A DNA stretch of 43,973 bases from Ignavibacteria bacterium RIFOXYC2_FULL_35_21 (GCA_001804705.1 MHAY01000050.1:1-43973), one strand, 5' to 3'; counted from the first letter of the stretch, positions 24,291 to 34,130 are shown. A program made the numbers and translations. The notes: a model not told the origin generated them from the letters alone.

Positions 24291-26843
24291 CTATGAAATA
24301 AATTTTTCAATCATTGATTCAAAGTTATTCAGTAAATCCGGTAGTTTTGATATATCTTTACCTCCTGCTGTTGCAAGATGAGGTTTGCCTCCACCGGCAC
24401 CGCCAATTTGTTTTGCGGCTTCACCCGCAATTTTTCCTGCGGGATATTTTTTCATCAAATCATCTGTTACAACACATACTAATTGTACCTTCTCATTTAA
24501 TATAGATGCGATTAGTCCAATACCTTGTTTACCAAGTTCATCTCTTAGGTTTTCACCGATTTGCCTTAGTTGTTCTAAATCGTCAGATTCAACTTTTTGG
24601 GAAACAATTCTAATACCATTGATAATCTTTGCTTGTTTGAGCCACTCCTGCATCTGAGTCTTAATATCACCCATTTTATAGCTGGATACCTCTTTTTCGA
24701 GTTGTTTTATTTGAACCTGCAACTGCTCAATCTCTGACTGTTTCCCTGAAATTTTCTCTTGTGTATTATTGATGAATTCTTCAATAGATTTCCCAGTAAT
24801 AGCTTCGATTCGCCTTACTCCTGCGGCTATTGATGATTCGGAAATAATTTTGAAAAAACCGATTTCGCTTGTGTTTTTCACATGAGTGCCGCCGCAAAAT
24901 TCCTGTGAGAAACTTTCATCCATTTTCACAACACGAACTATATCCCCATACTTATCTCCAAAGAACATTTTAATTCCCGGAGTTTTCTTTGCTTCTTCAA
25001 TAGGAAGCACATCGGTTCTGACATCAATATTCTGGAAAATCTTTTCGTTAACAACCGATTCAATTTTTTTCAAGTCATCATCATTGACTTTTTCGAAATG
25101 ATTGAAGTCAAAGCGAAGATAATCAGGTGCTACTAATGAACCTGCCTGCTTAACGTGTTCTCCGAGGACTTGCCTTAATGCCTCGTGAAGCAGGTGAGTT
25201 GCAGAATGGTTCCTCATTATATTTCTTCTTCTGTCAATTTCAACTTCGGCTAAAGCAATTTCACCAATCAGGGATTCGACTTCCGTGTCACAAATATGAA
25301 CGATTGCATTTCCATACTTACGGACATCAATCACATTGTATTTCTGTCCGCCAAGTGTAATCGTTCCGGTATCTGAAATCTGTCCACCACTTTCTGCATA
25401 GAATGGAGTTCTATCGAGTATAATTTGATTACCATTAACATATAAAACTTTTGCTTCGGAAGATAATTCATCATAACCTATAAAGACTGATTTCGCCTTA
25501 ATATCATGTATTTCAACGTCTTTAGTTAATGTTTTACGTGCATTCCTTGAACGTTCCCTTTGCTCTTCTAATTTTTCATCAAAACCTGCTTTATCAATAG
25601 TCAGATTATTTTCTCTTGCGAGAAGTTCTGTGAGGTCAATCGGGAAACCGAATGTATCGTATAACTGAAAAGCATCTGCACCTGAAATCAGGTTTTTATT
25701 AGTTTGTACAAGTCTATTTTTTATATCCTCAAATATTTCCAGCCCCCGTTCAAGAGTTTGGAGAAAGCTCTCTTCTTCGGCTTTAATCACTCGTTCAATA
25801 ATGCTTTGGTGTGAAGTTAATTCAGGAAAAACATCCTTCATAATTTCAACTAAAACCGGAACGAGTTTGTATAATACAGGTTCCTTGATTCCAATATTTT
25901 TTGAAAATCTTGATGCCCTTCTCAATATTCGACGTAATACATATCCCCTGCCTTCGTTGCTCGGCATGGCTCCATCGGCAATAGCAAAGGATAGTGTCCT
26001 GATATGGTCGGCAATGACTCTCATAGCTACATCATCGGGATTTTTCAATTCTGTCGAATATTTCTTTCCAGATAATTTTTCAATTTCATTAATAAGTGGC
26101 ATGAAAACATCAGTGTCATAATTTGATGATTTACCCTGAATCACAGCACATATTCTTTCAAATCCCATTCCTGTGTCAACATGTTTGGCTTTCAAATCTT
26201 CGAGTGTACCTCCCTGTTTACGGTTATACTGAATAAAAACAAGATTCCAGATTTCAATTACATCAGGTGTTCCTGCATTTACAAGTTTTACTCCCGACAT
26301 ATCAGGAGTTCTGTCATAATGAATTTCACTGCAAGGACCACAGGGACCTGTTTCCCCCATTTCCCAGAAATTATCTTTTTCATCAAATCTTAAGATTTTC
26401 GATTCAGGTAAAAATCTTTTCCATAGCTTATATGCTTCATCATCCGTTCTGTAAACTGTTGCATATAACCTGTTCTTATCGAGCTTCCAGACTTCAGTCA
26501 TCAGCTCCCATGCCCATTCGATGGCTTCTGCTTTATAATAATCTCCAAAGCTCCAATTACCCAGCATCTCGAAAAAGGTATGGTGATAGGTATCGAATCC
26601 GACTTCTTCGAGGTCGTTGTGCTTACCGCTTACACGAATACACTTCTGAGTATCAGCCGCTCTTGAATAATCACGCTTTCCGGAACCGAGAAAAACATCC
26701 TTAAATTGATTCATACCCGCATTGGTAAAAAGCAAGGTCGGGTCTCCATGCGGAATAACGGAAGCACTCTGAACAATTCGATGTTCTTTCGATTTAAAAA
26801 AATCTAAAAATGATTGTCTTATTTCACTTGATGTCATATTCAA
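24291..26843 (-). CDS. alaS: Alanine--tRNA ligase
   Basis: An 850-residue class II synthetase. It opens SSEIRQSFLDFFKSKEHRIV, with the aminoacylation core (FTNAGMNQFKDVFLG; TYHHTFFEMLGNWSFGDY). The editing domain has HSATHLL and CGGTH, which bind zinc and clear mischarged serine and glycine. The C-Ala domain ends in GGAGGGKPHLATAGG. Length is normal (E. coli 876). It lies downstream of tnaA on the same strand, after a hairpin and 134 bases, and probably has its own promoter. Confidence 0.97.
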   Translation of the reverse strand: MNMTSSEIRQSFLDFFKSKEHRIVQSASVIPHGDPTLLFTNAGMNQFKDVFLGSGKRDYSRAADTQKCIRVSGKHNDLEEVGFDTYHHTFFEMLGNWSFGDYYKAEAIEWAWELMTEVWKLDKNRLYATVYRTDDEAYKLWKRFLPESKILRFDEKDNFWEMGETGPCGPCSEIHYDRTPDMSGVKLVNAGTPDVIEIWNLVFIQYNRKQGGTLEDLKAKHVDTGMGFERICAVIQGKSSNYDTDVFMPLINEIEKLSGKKYSTELKNPDDVAMRVIADHIRTLSFAIADGAMPSNEGRGYVLRRILRRASRFSKNIGIKEPVLYKLVPVLVEIMKDVFPELTSHQSIIERVIKAEEESFLQTLERGLEIFEDIKNRLVQTNKNLISGADAFQLYDTFGFPIDLTELLARENNLTIDKAGFDEKLEEQRERSRNARKTLTKDVEIHDIKAKSVFIGYDELSSEAKVLYVNGNQIILDRTPFYAESGGQISDTGTITLGGQKYNVIDVRKYGNAIVHICDTEVESLIGEIALAEVEIDRRRNIMRNHSATHLLHEALRQVLGEHVKQAGSLVAPDYLRFDFNHFEKVNDDDLKKIESVVNEKIFQNIDVRTDVLPIEEAKKTPGIKMFFGDKYGDIVRVVKMDESFSQEFCGGTHVKNTSEIGFFKIISESSIAAGVRRIEAITGKSIEEFINNTQEKISGKQSEIEQLQVQIKQLEKEVSSYKMGDIKTQMQEWLKQAKIINGIRIVSQKVESDDLEQLRQIGENLRDELGKQGIGLIASILNEKVQLVCVVTDDLMKKYPAGKIAGEAAKQIGGAGGGKPHLATAGGKDISKLPDLLNNFESMIEKFIS

Positions 26844-26943
26844 ATATACTTAAATCAAATTCATAAATAATTGAAATGCTAAGACGAAAGAGTATCTCTT
26901 TCATTAATGCAATGAAAAGGAGAATAAAATGGATTATCAAATT

Positions 26944-26964
26944 GGGTAGATTTTGAATCTGCCC
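26944..26964 (-). terminator. Hairpin after tnaA
   Basis: GGGTAGATT (26944-26952) and AATCTGCCC (26956-26964) pair with one G-U across a TTG loop, about 15 bases past the tnaA stop. On the minus strand it is followed by an AT-rich stretch before alaS. It is a plausible terminator for tnaA; part of it could be a dispersed repeat. Confidence 0.5.
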
Positions 26965-26977
26965 CTACATTTATATC

Positions 26978-28348
26978 TTAAATGTAATCGAATTTAGCCG
27001 TAAAATGTCTTAGGAAAGGCGGCTCCCAGACTAATTTCATTCCCCTGAGCTTCTTCCTGTTTTTATATACCTCAACAATAGCTTCAACGGTATAATCAAT
27101 ATGACTGTTTGTATAAACCCTTCGTGGAACAGCACACCTGACTAATTCCATAGGAGGAGCAATGTGTTTTCCTTTATCATCTTTTTTGCCAAACATGACA
27201 GAGCCGATTTCTACAACCCTGATTCCACCAACTTTGAATATTTCACAAGTAATACTTTGACCCGGAAAATGTTCAGGTTTGATATGAGGAGCAAACCGCT
27301 TTGCATCCAGATAAACGGCATGGCCACCGGTTGGAACAAGAATAGGTACACCCGATTCCATTAATTTATCACCGAAATATTTTACCTGCTCGATTCTGTA
27401 TTTGAGGTAATTCTCATCAAATACTTCTTCAAAACCCACTGCAAGAGCTTCGAGGTCACGTCTTGCGAGGCCGCCATAGGTAATAAATCCTTCGGTAATT
27501 ATTAAAAGGGTTTTTGCTTTACCTGCAATATCATCATCATTAGTACCGATGAATCCGCCAGTGTTAGAAAGCCCGTCTTTTTTAGCACTCATAGTGCAAC
27601 CGTCAGCATAAGAGAACATTTCTCTTGCAATTTCTTTTATAGATTTATTCTTATATCCTTTTTCACGCATTTTAATGAAATAGGCATTTTCTGCAAACCG
27701 GCAGCAGTCAAGATAAAGAGGAATCCCATATTTTTGGAGAAGATTCTTTGTTTCGCGAATATTCTGCATCGAAACAGGCTGGCCGCCACCGCTATTATTA
27801 GTAACAGTCAGCATACAAACAGGTATATTCTCTTTACCAACTCTTTTTATCAGATTTTCGAGTGCTTCTATGTTTAAATTCCCTTTAAAATCACCTAATT
27901 TTTCAGGATTTGTGGTATCTTCCCCCGGTAAATCAACTGCAATTGCTTCTGCATACTCGATATTAGCCCTTGTGGTATCGAAATGAGTGTTGTTGGGGAT
28001 GTATTTACCTTTACCACCAAGAACCGAGAACAGGATTCTCTCAGCGGCTCTCCCCTGGTGTGTAGGAATAATATGCTTGAAATTAGTAAAATCTTTAACT
28101 GCATTTTCAAACTTGTAATAACTTTTGGAACCTGCATAAGATTCGTCACCTTCCATAATTTTACCCCACTGACGTGCACTCATTGCGGTTGTACCGCTAT
28201 CAGTAAGTAAATCAATGGTTATTTCTTCGGATTTAAGATAGAATGTATTATAAAATGCTTTTTTTATGAATTTTTCTCTTTGTTCAAACGTAGTTACTGC
28301 AATCGGTTCGACTGACTTAATTTTAAATGGCTCAATAACTGTCTTCAT
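26978..28348 (-). CDS. tnaA: Tryptophanase
   Basis: A 456-residue PLP enzyme of the tryptophanase/tyrosine phenol-lyase family, with the PLP lysine in SAKKD (254-258) and the conserved YADGCTMS before it. Two sites separate the families. Tyrosine phenol-lyase has Thr124 (in FTTTR) and Arg381 (in MERG). This protein has D124 (FDTT) and I381 (VEIG), as in E. coli TnaA. It should therefore split tryptophan to indole, pyruvate and ammonia. The C-terminus RHFTAKFDYI is of mixed type. No tnaC-like leader peptide is evident in the 190 bases upstream, so induction may differ from that in E. coli. Confidence 0.9.
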   Translation of the reverse strand: MKTVIEPFKIKSVEPIAVTTFEQREKFIKKAFYNTFYLKSEEITIDLLTDSGTTAMSARQWGKIMEGDESYAGSKSYYKFENAVKDFTNFKHIIPTHQGRAAERILFSVLGGKGKYIPNNTHFDTTRANIEYAEAIAVDLPGEDTTNPEKLGDFKGNLNIEALENLIKRVGKENIPVCMLTVTNNSGGGQPVSMQNIRETKNLLQKYGIPLYLDCCRFAENAYFIKMREKGYKNKSIKEIAREMFSYADGCTMSAKKDGLSNTGGFIGTNDDDIAGKAKTLLIITEGFITYGGLARRDLEALAVGFEEVFDENYLKYRIEQVKYFGDKLMESGVPILVPTGGHAVYLDAKRFAPHIKPEHFPGQSITCEIFKVGGIRVVEIGSVMFGKKDDKGKHIAPPMELVRCAVPRRVYTNSHIDYTVEAIVEVYKNRKKLRGMKLVWEPPFLRHFTAKFDYI

Positions 28349-28540
28349 TCACCTAACCTGTTTTTTATAAAAATTGGTTAATACAACAAAGCAAATTAAG
28401 AAATTTTGTCAAAATTTGGGGTGTTTTCTTAAGTGAATAACTGTATTTTATTATAATCTAATAAGTTCAGGGAAATTGCCAACATTAAATTTCATTTGAT
28501 TTTTCCTGAGATTATTCCTAATTTTGTAATCCTTTAAAAA

Positions 28541-28611
28541 GGTGCCTTGGCCGAGTGGTTAGGCAGAGGTCTGCAAAACCTCCTACGTTGGTTCGATTCC
28601 GACAGGCACCT
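28541..28611 (+). tRNA. tRNA-Cys (anticodon GCA)
   Basis: A 71-base cloverleaf: acceptor GGTGCCT with AGGCACC and discriminator T (U73, the main identity base for cysteine); anticodon stem GAGGT/ACCTC with loop CTGCAAA, giving GCA; T-arm with GTTCGATTC. No CCA is encoded. It lies between tnaA (divergent) and efp. Confidence 0.96.
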
Positions 28612-28648
28612 CATTTTAATGTCTTATTTTAGAAATTATTTGTAATAT

Positions 28649-29212
28649 ATGGGTACAACAGCAGATTTAAGGCCTGGAGCGGTCATAATATATAATGGGG
28701 ATTTACACACTGTTTTGGAATCGGAACACAGAACACCCGGCAACCTGAGGGCATTTTACCAGGTTAAAATGAGAAATATGAAATCAGGAAAGCTTTCGGA
28801 AAATCGCTTCCGTTCAGGTGAATCAATTGAATTTGCACGTGTCGAAAGAAAGAATTATCAGTACCTTTATAATGATGGTACGAATTTACATTTTATGGAT
28901 AATGACACTTACGAGCAAATCCCTGTCGAGCCTGAAAAGTTAGGCGTTGCTATCAATTTTTTAAAAGAAAACCAGGAAGCACAACTTGCTTTTTATGATA
29001 ATATTGTAATTGCAGTTGATTTACCACCACATGTTAATTTGTTGATAACTCATACAGAACCCGGCGTAAAAGGCGATACGGCTACCAACGTTCTCAAGCC
29101 TGCTACTCTTGAAACAGGTGCTACCGTTAATGTTCCACTGTTTATCAACGAAGGCGATATGATAAGAGTTGATTCTAAAACCGGAACTTATGTAGAACGC
29201 GTTAAGGAATAA
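28649..29212 (+). CDS. efp: Elongation factor P
   Basis: A 187-residue three-domain factor that relieves ribosome stalling at polyproline. N-terminal KOW-like domain (TADLRPGAVIIYNGDLHTVL), middle OB domain and C-terminal OB domain (ITHTEPGVKGDT; GDMIRVDSKTGTYVERVKE) are all present. The domain I tip reads PGNLRAF (30-36). The residue matching E. coli Lys34 is N32, so neither lysine (lysylation) nor an arginine at the usual tip site is present; R34 is two residues further on. First gene of efp-accB-accC. Confidence 0.97.
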   Translation: MGTTADLRPGAVIIYNGDLHTVLESEHRTPGNLRAFYQVKMRNMKSGKLSENRFRSGESIEFARVERKNYQYLYNDGTNLHFMDNDTYEQIPVEPEKLGVAINFLKENQEAQLAFYDNIVIAVDLPPHVNLLITHTEPGVKGDTATNVLKPATLETGATVNVPLFINEGDMIRVDSKTGTYVERVKE

Positions 29213-29266
29213 TAATTAAATATGAAACAGCTTTTTGCTCTTCATTCACTAATGTTATGAGGAATT

Positions 29267-29791
29267 ATGGATTTAAACTACCTCAAAAAAGTCATCAAAA
29301 TTTTTGATGACAGTAATATGGCAGAAATTACGATTGAAGAAGAAGGAACAAAAATTAAGCTGGCAAAAAATAGGGAAAATAAGAACCAGCCTATTATCCT
29401 TCCTGCACAAAACTTCGTTCCTAATAATAATTTTGTAGAGACACATAGTAATGCGCCTGTACTTCCAAATTCCCCTAATATTGAACAAGGAGCGGGAACA
29501 AATTTATCTCCCAAAGAACAAGATGCCTCTCAACAGGATAGCAAAACAATACTACATACAGTATATTCACCTATTGTTGGTACTTTTTACAGGTCTCCTT
29601 CACCGGAATCGGACCCTTATGTCGAGATTGGTTCCCATGTTACTGCCGGGACTACCTTGTGCATCATAGAAGCTATGAAACTTATGAATGAAATTGAATG
29701 TGATGCATCGGGTACAATTGTAAAAATTCTGATTGAAAATACACAACCTGTAGAATTTAATCAGCCTTTGTTCATAATTAAACCCGATTAA
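29267..29791 (+). CDS. accB: Biotin carboxyl carrier protein of acetyl-CoA carboxylase
   Basis: A 174-residue protein. The N-terminal dimerisation region ([19 protein letters not shown]) is joined by an Asn/Gln/Pro-rich flexible linker (about 38-95) to the biotinyl domain, with the biotin lysine K138 in [27 protein letters not shown] is the thumb-type signature of AccB. It lies 54 bases after efp and 28 before accC, an operon. Carries the carboxyl group for malonyl-CoA synthesis. Confidence 0.96.
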   Translation: MDLNYLKKVIKIFDDSNMAEITIEEEGTKIKLAKNRENKNQPIILPAQNFVPNNNFVETHSNAPVLPNSPNIEQGAGTNLSPKEQDASQQDSKTILHTVYSPIVGTFYRSPSPESDPYVEIGSHVTAGTTLCIIEAMKLMNEIECDASGTIVKILIENTQPVEFNQPLFIIKPD

Positions 29792-29819
29792 ATATAAAAT
29801 TGAAATTGAGCTTTTCGCT

Positions 29820-31163
29820 ATGATAAAAAAAATCCTGATTGCAAACAGAGGGGAAATAGCACTAAGAATAATCAGAGCCTGTAAGGAACTGAAAATTCCG
29901 ACTGTTGCTATTTATTCAACTGCTGATAAAACTTCATTGCATGTCAGGTTTGCAGATGAAGTAGTTTGTGTAGGTCCCCCTTCAGGAAAAGATAGTTACC
30001 TTAACATACCATCCATCATTGCAGCAGCACAAATCACTAATGCCGATGCCATTCACCCGGGATACGGATTTATGGCAGAGAATGACTCATTTGTTGATAT
30101 ATGCAATGCCTGCGGAATTACCTTCGTCGGTCCATCTGCAGATTCAATAAGGAGAATGGGAAACAAATCGGTTGCAAAAGAAACTATGCGTAATGCCAGT
30201 GTTCCGGTTGTTCCCGGAAGTGATGGTATTGTAAATTCTGAAAAGGAAGCAAAAAAAATTGCAAAAGAGATAGGTTATCCGATACTTCTCAAAGCAGTCG
30301 CAGGCGGCGGTGGTAAAGGAATGAGACTTGTCAATGATGATGCAGAGTTGGATAAAGCATTCAGCATGACAAGATATGAAGCAGAGTCTGCTTTCAATAA
30401 TCCCGATTTGTATATTGAAAAACTTGTTACAGGTTCTCGTCATATCGAAATACAAATTCTCGGCGATAAGCATGGAAATATAATTCACTTGAACGAGAGA
30501 GAGTGTTCGATTCAGAGAAGGCACCAGAAACTAATCGAGGAAGCACCATCTCCGATAATGACGACTGAATTGAGAAGCGCCATGGGAACTGCTGCTGTCC
30601 GGGGAGCCATGGCTGTTGATTATTATGGCCCCGGTACAATTGAATTCCTCGTAGACAATGACAGGAATTTCTATTTTATGGAAATGAACACGAGAATACA
30701 GGTAGAGCATCCTGTAACGGAGGAATCTTTAGATATTGATTTAATTAAGGAACAAATAAAAATAGCTTCGGGTGAAAAATTAACAATCGAAGCACATGAA
30801 CCAAAAATGCATGCCATCGAGTGCAGGATTAATGCTGAAGACCCGTATAATGATTTCAGGCCCAATCCGGGCACTATCGAAAGTCTGCACTTCCCCGGTG
30901 GACATGGCGTTAGAGTTGATTCTCATATTTACACCGGGTACACAATACCACCCTACTACGATTCTCTTGTTGCAAAGCTTATTACATTTGCACCTACGAG
31001 AGACGGAGCTATTGCCAAGATGCAGCTTGCATTAGAAGAATTTGTTATTGAAGGAATTAAGACAACAATACCGTTTCATTTGAAAATGATGCAGAATCCT
31101 GATTTCATTGCAGGAAACATTGATACAAAATATCTTGAAAGAATAGATTGGAAATCATTGTAA
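29820..31163 (+). CDS. accC: Biotin carboxylase subunit of acetyl-CoA carboxylase
   Basis: A 447-residue ATP-grasp enzyme that carboxylates biotin on AccB. It opens [20 protein letters not shown], with MGNKS (113-117), the glycine-rich ATP loop GGGGKG (162-167), and [14 protein letters not shown] in the active site. Length is normal for AccC (about 450). The transferase subunits accA and accD are not in this window. A repeat-rich gap follows. Confidence 0.96.
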   Translation: MIKKILIANRGEIALRIIRACKELKIPTVAIYSTADKTSLHVRFADEVVCVGPPSGKDSYLNIPSIIAAAQITNADAIHPGYGFMAENDSFVDICNACGITFVGPSADSIRRMGNKSVAKETMRNASVPVVPGSDGIVNSEKEAKKIAKEIGYPILLKAVAGGGGKGMRLVNDDAELDKAFSMTRYEAESAFNNPDLYIEKLVTGSRHIEIQILGDKHGNIIHLNERECSIQRRHQKLIEEAPSPIMTTELRSAMGTAAVRGAMAVDYYGPGTIEFLVDNDRNFYFMEMNTRIQVEHPVTEESLDIDLIKEQIKIASGEKLTIEAHEPKMHAIECRINAEDPYNDFRPNPGTIESLHFPGGHGVRVDSHIYTGYTIPPYYDSLVAKLITFAPTRDGAIAKMQLALEEFVIEGIKTTIPFHLKMMQNPDFIAGNIDTKYLERIDWKSL

Positions 31164-31173
31164 AATGGTCATA

Positions 31174-31258
31174 TTGTCATTTTGAATGCAGCGATGCGAA
31201 ATGAAGAATCCAATTCATTCAAAAGGTTGAGATTCTCCGCTACGCTGTTAATGGCACA
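31174..31258. repeat. Dispersed-type repeat after accC
   Basis: Two facing arms, CAGCGATGCGAAATGAAGAATC and GATTCTCCGCTACGCTG, enclose a short loop with imperfect pairing. The wording (GAAGAATC ... GATTCTCCGCTACGCT) is that of widespread intergenic repeats in many bacterial genomes. It lies in the 382-bp gap between accC and gcvH; a second, larger repeat follows at 31288. Confidence 0.5.
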
Positions 31259-31287
31259 TTATCAAAATGGTTTATTATATTTAAAAT

Positions 31288-31417
31288 GAATAGCTACTAC
31301 TTTTAAGTAGTGGTGATTGTTAATCACCATAAATCGGGATTTATCCACTTAAAATAAGTGACTAAAGTCGAAATCTGGTGGAATTAAACTTCCACTATCT
31401 GAAGATAGTGGCTATTC
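31288..31417. repeat. Structured intergenic repeat, copy A
   Basis: A 130-bp unit bounded by GAATAG and CTATTC. It holds a left hairpin (CTACTACTT TTAAGTAGTGG), a centre with GGGATTTATCC and GACTAAAGTC, and a right hairpin (CCACTATCT / AGATAGTGG). It shares layout and words with copies B (31946) and C (35020). After it, 31418-31545 holds no gene that I can see. Confidence 0.85.
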
Positions 31418-31545
31418 AAAAAGATATAAAGTACGATTTTAATTTTTCATATTTTTGCTTTACCATCGCATCGGCGGTGGCCATGGACTCAGAATTACTA
31501 AAATAAATTTATGATAAAACATTATATAATAATTATGGAGTTTAT

Positions 31546-31926
31546 ATGAATTTTCCCGAAAATCTTAAGTACACCGCAGACCACGAATGGCTCAAAATTG
31601 AAGGTAAAAAAGGTACAGTCGGAATTACCGACCATGCACAGGGCGAGCTTGGCGATGTAGTTTACATTGACATAGCCGATGATATTGCATTTGTTAAAGC
31701 AGGAGATACATTCGGTACAATCGAAGCAGTGAAAACGGTTGCCGATATGCTTGCTCCGGTCAGCGGCAAAGTCATTGACGTCAACAGAAGCCTGAATGAC
31801 CACCCAGAAGTCATTAACAGCGACCCTTATGGCGAAGGATGGATAATCGAGATAGAATTAACAAATCCGTCAGAGCTTGACGAACTCCTCGATGTCAAGG
31901 CATATAAAGAGTTAATCGGACAGTAA
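31546..31926 (+). CDS. gcvH: Glycine cleavage system H protein
   Basis: A 126-residue lipoyl carrier protein with DHEWLKIEG near the N-terminus and the lipoyl-lysine K63 in GTIEAVKTVADM. It shuttles the aminomethyl group among the P, T and L proteins, and in many bacteria is also the scaffold for lipoate assembly. A good ribosome binding site (TATGGAG) precedes the ATG. It stands alone, flanked by two structured repeats; gcvP and gcvT are not in the window. Confidence 0.97.
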   Translation: MNFPENLKYTADHEWLKIEGKKGTVGITDHAQGELGDVVYIDIADDIAFVKAGDTFGTIEAVKTVADMLAPVSGKVIDVNRSLNDHPEVINSDPYGEGWIIEIELTNPSELDELLDVKAYKELIGQ

Positions 31927-31945
31927 AATATTTATTTTATGGAAT

Positions 31946-32078
31946 GAATAGCCCCTATTTTTTAAATAGGGGTAAATTTTCCTGACAAATAAGACTTTAG
32001 TCCCTTATCAATCTTAGGGGATAAATCCCGACAAACGAAGGAATAAATATCTCAACTATTTGAAAATAGTGGCTATTC
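31946..32078. repeat. Structured intergenic repeat, copy B (inverted)
   Basis: A 133-bp unit bounded by GAATAG and CTATTC, with hairpins CCCCTATTT/AAATAGGGG and CAACTATTT/AAATAGTGG. The central words occur as GACTTTAGTC then GGGATAAATCCC, the reverse complement and reverse order of copies A and C, so this copy is inserted in the opposite orientation. The remaining 143 bases to 32221 are AT-rich leader of the next gene. Confidence 0.85.
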
Positions 32079-32221
32079 ATTCTTTATTTATCTTTTCACC
32101 TTTTAATTTTTTCCATTTAATCCCAACTTTTTTTTAAATTGCAGACAATAAATGATGAGTGTTTTACTCTATCTTATGAGATTATAGAAAATAATTTTAT
32201 TGAATAAATTTTGGTGAGAAA

Positions 32222-34075
32222 ATGAAAACTAAAAACTACTTATTCGTAAATTCTTTGATAATATTTACTGTAATATCGGCTTCAATTTTATTATCAAATA
32301 AATTGTATTCCCAGGACTGGAATGTATATTATGATAGTCCGCCGAATGTTGCGAATTGTATCCCGGGTGTCCTGAAAGCATCGGAGAAACAGGCAGTTTT
32401 GGATTATATAAATCAAATCAGAAGCATTCACGGATTGAAACAAGTGACTTACGACCCTAGTGGTGATGCCGAATCACAGGCAGCAACATTAATGATGGTA
32501 GCCAATAGTGATCTATCACATCAACCACCAGCATCCTGGCAATGTTATACACAACCTGGATATGATGGTGCAAGTGCAAGTAATCTCCATCTTTCAAGTT
32601 ATTCAAGTCTAGGATATATTCCTCAAACATTAGAAAGCATACACGGTTGGATGATAGATAAAATTATTATAAATAATATAGAAGATTATACTGTAGGTCA
32701 CAGACGTTCAATTATAAATCCATTTCTCAGCAGAATATCATTTGGAAGATGCGATGGCCAGCCAAAAGTCTCATCTCAATATTCGTATGGAACCTCGATG
32801 TCTCTAAAATGGATTGGAAATCTCGAACAGAATATAACTGACTGGTCGAGCGATTTTGTTGCTGTACCTTTTCAGGATTATCCTATAGAATTATTTGATA
32901 AAAGTTGGGTATTATCATTTTCTGTATTTTTTGATAAAATCAATTGGGGGAATAATGTCAATGTTGATTATACAAATACAACAATCGAGATGAAAGATGA
33001 AAACCAGCAAAATATAACTGTTACCAATAAAGAAGTTGATGATGACCAGGGTTGGGGCGGAGTACCTAATTGTCTCACATGGAAAGCTGTTGGACTCCAG
33101 GACCATAAAACATATTATGTAACAATAAAAAATGTAAATGTAAATGGTACTTTTAAAAATTATTCATATTGGTTCAATTTAAATAACAAAGGAATGGCTG
33201 CACCCGATGACCCGGTTCTTTTTATGCCGCCTGATGCAGCAATAGATGTAAGTACAAGCCCGCAGTTGCAGTGGAATCCTGCACAGAGAGCCTATACATA
33301 CAGGGTTATCGTATCGAAGGTTTCCAATTTCACAACATATATCGTTGACGATAATAATGTTACAAACTACTCCTACAGTCTTGCCGGCTTGGAACCATTT
33401 ACAACATATTACTGGAAGGTTTCTGCAAGTAACGAAGGCGGGGAAAGCGGCTGGTCGCCCGTGTGGAGTTTTACAACAGCAGGTACTGCACCGGATGCAC
33501 CTACTCAGGTATATCCCGAAACAGCTCAGGATAGTTTATCATTAAACCCGAAATTGATTTGGAATAAATCTTTATATGCAGAATCGTACAAATTACAAGT
33601 TTCAGCAGGCAATGATTTTTCGGAACTCAATGTTGACGAGAGCGGGATAACCGATACAACATATACTGTGCCTGCCGGAAAATTATACCATGACAGGAAT
33701 TATTTCTGGCGTGTAAAATCTGTTAATGGTATTGGTGAGAGCGTTTGGTCGGGAAAGAGAAGATTCAGAACTCTCGATAGTATTACTTCAGTCATCGAGA
33801 TACTTCCAGGTACTTATTCAACTAAATTAAATAACTATCCGAATCCTTTCACAGGAAAAACAAACATTGTGTTTAATGTGCAGAATACAGGTATTGTACT
33901 GTTAAAGGTTTATAATTCACTTGGTACGGAAGTAAGCACACTTGTTAACTCAAGATTAGAAGCGGGAAACTACATGGTTGAGTTTGACGGTAACTCGGTA
34001 GCTTCAGGAACATATTATTATAAATTAATAAGTTCATCCGGTATTGAATCAGGAAAGATGACATTGCTGAGATAA
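32222..34075 (+). CDS. Secreted CAP-domain protein with fibronectin-like repeats and T9SS sorting domain
   Basis: A 617-residue protein. Signal peptide to about residue 30 (ends LYSQD). A CAP/SCP-like domain follows (QAVLDYINQIRSIHGLKQV; then VGHRRSIINPFLSRISFG, the GHxRxxxxP-type block). Two fibronectin type III-like repeats come next (each with TTYYWKVSA or NYFWRVKSV), and then a T9SS type A sorting domain starting YPNPFTGKTNIVF and ending GKMTLLR. It should be exported through T9SS. CAP proteins bind lipids or act in surface interactions; the role here is not predictable. It is flanked by structured repeats on its left. Confidence 0.85.
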   Translation: MKTKNYLFVNSLIIFTVISASILLSNKLYSQDWNVYYDSPPNVANCIPGVLKASEKQAVLDYINQIRSIHGLKQVTYDPSGDAESQAATLMMVANSDLSHQPPASWQCYTQPGYDGASASNLHLSSYSSLGYIPQTLESIHGWMIDKIIINNIEDYTVGHRRSIINPFLSRISFGRCDGQPKVSSQYSYGTSMSLKWIGNLEQNITDWSSDFVAVPFQDYPIELFDKSWVLSFSVFFDKINWGNNVNVDYTNTTIEMKDENQQNITVTNKEVDDDQGWGGVPNCLTWKAVGLQDHKTYYVTIKNVNVNGTFKNYSYWFNLNNKGMAAPDDPVLFMPPDAAIDVSTSPQLQWNPAQRAYTYRVIVSKVSNFTTYIVDDNNVTNYSYSLAGLEPFTTYYWKVSASNEGGESGWSPVWSFTTAGTAPDAPTQVYPETAQDSLSLNPKLIWNKSLYAESYKLQVSAGNDFSELNVDESGITDTTYTVPAGKLYHDRNYFWRVKSVNGIGESVWSGKRRFRTLDSITSVIEILPGTYSTKLNNYPNPFTGKTNIVFNVQNTGIVLLKVYNSLGTEVSTLVNSRLEAGNYMVEFDGNSVASGTYYYKLISSSGIESGKMTLLR

Positions 34076-34080
34076 AAACA

Positions 34081-34122
34081 CACCCCTTAATCCCCTCTTT
34101 TTAGAAGGGAAACTGGGGGGAG
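34081..34122. repeat. GC-rich C/G-run element, intergenic copy
   Basis: CACCCCTTAATCCCCTC, a short T/A loop, GAAGGGAAAC and then a GGGGGGAG run. This is the same design as the in-frame elements at 4544 and 11984. It directly follows the stop of the CAP protein gene and could act as a terminator hairpin. Confidence 0.55.
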
Positions 34123-34130
34123 AAAATAGA

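Noticed and set aside
26267-26704. A 145-codon plus-strand frame inside alaS
   Set aside because: It is a shadow of a conserved synthetase gene on the other strand.
26978-28348. Tyrosine phenol-lyase
   Set aside because: The two substrate-determining sites carry D124 and I381, the tryptophanase states, though the C-terminus FTAKFDYI looks like tyrosine phenol-lyase.
28349-28540. A tnaC-type leader peptide upstream of tnaA
   Set aside because: I found no short minus-strand frame with a Trp codon and a good start in this region.
31174-31258. A small RNA or riboswitch ahead of gcvH
   Set aside because: The wording is that of a dispersed inverted repeat. No glycine aptamer features (paired GG...GGA modules) were found, and a second repeat lies between it and gcvH.
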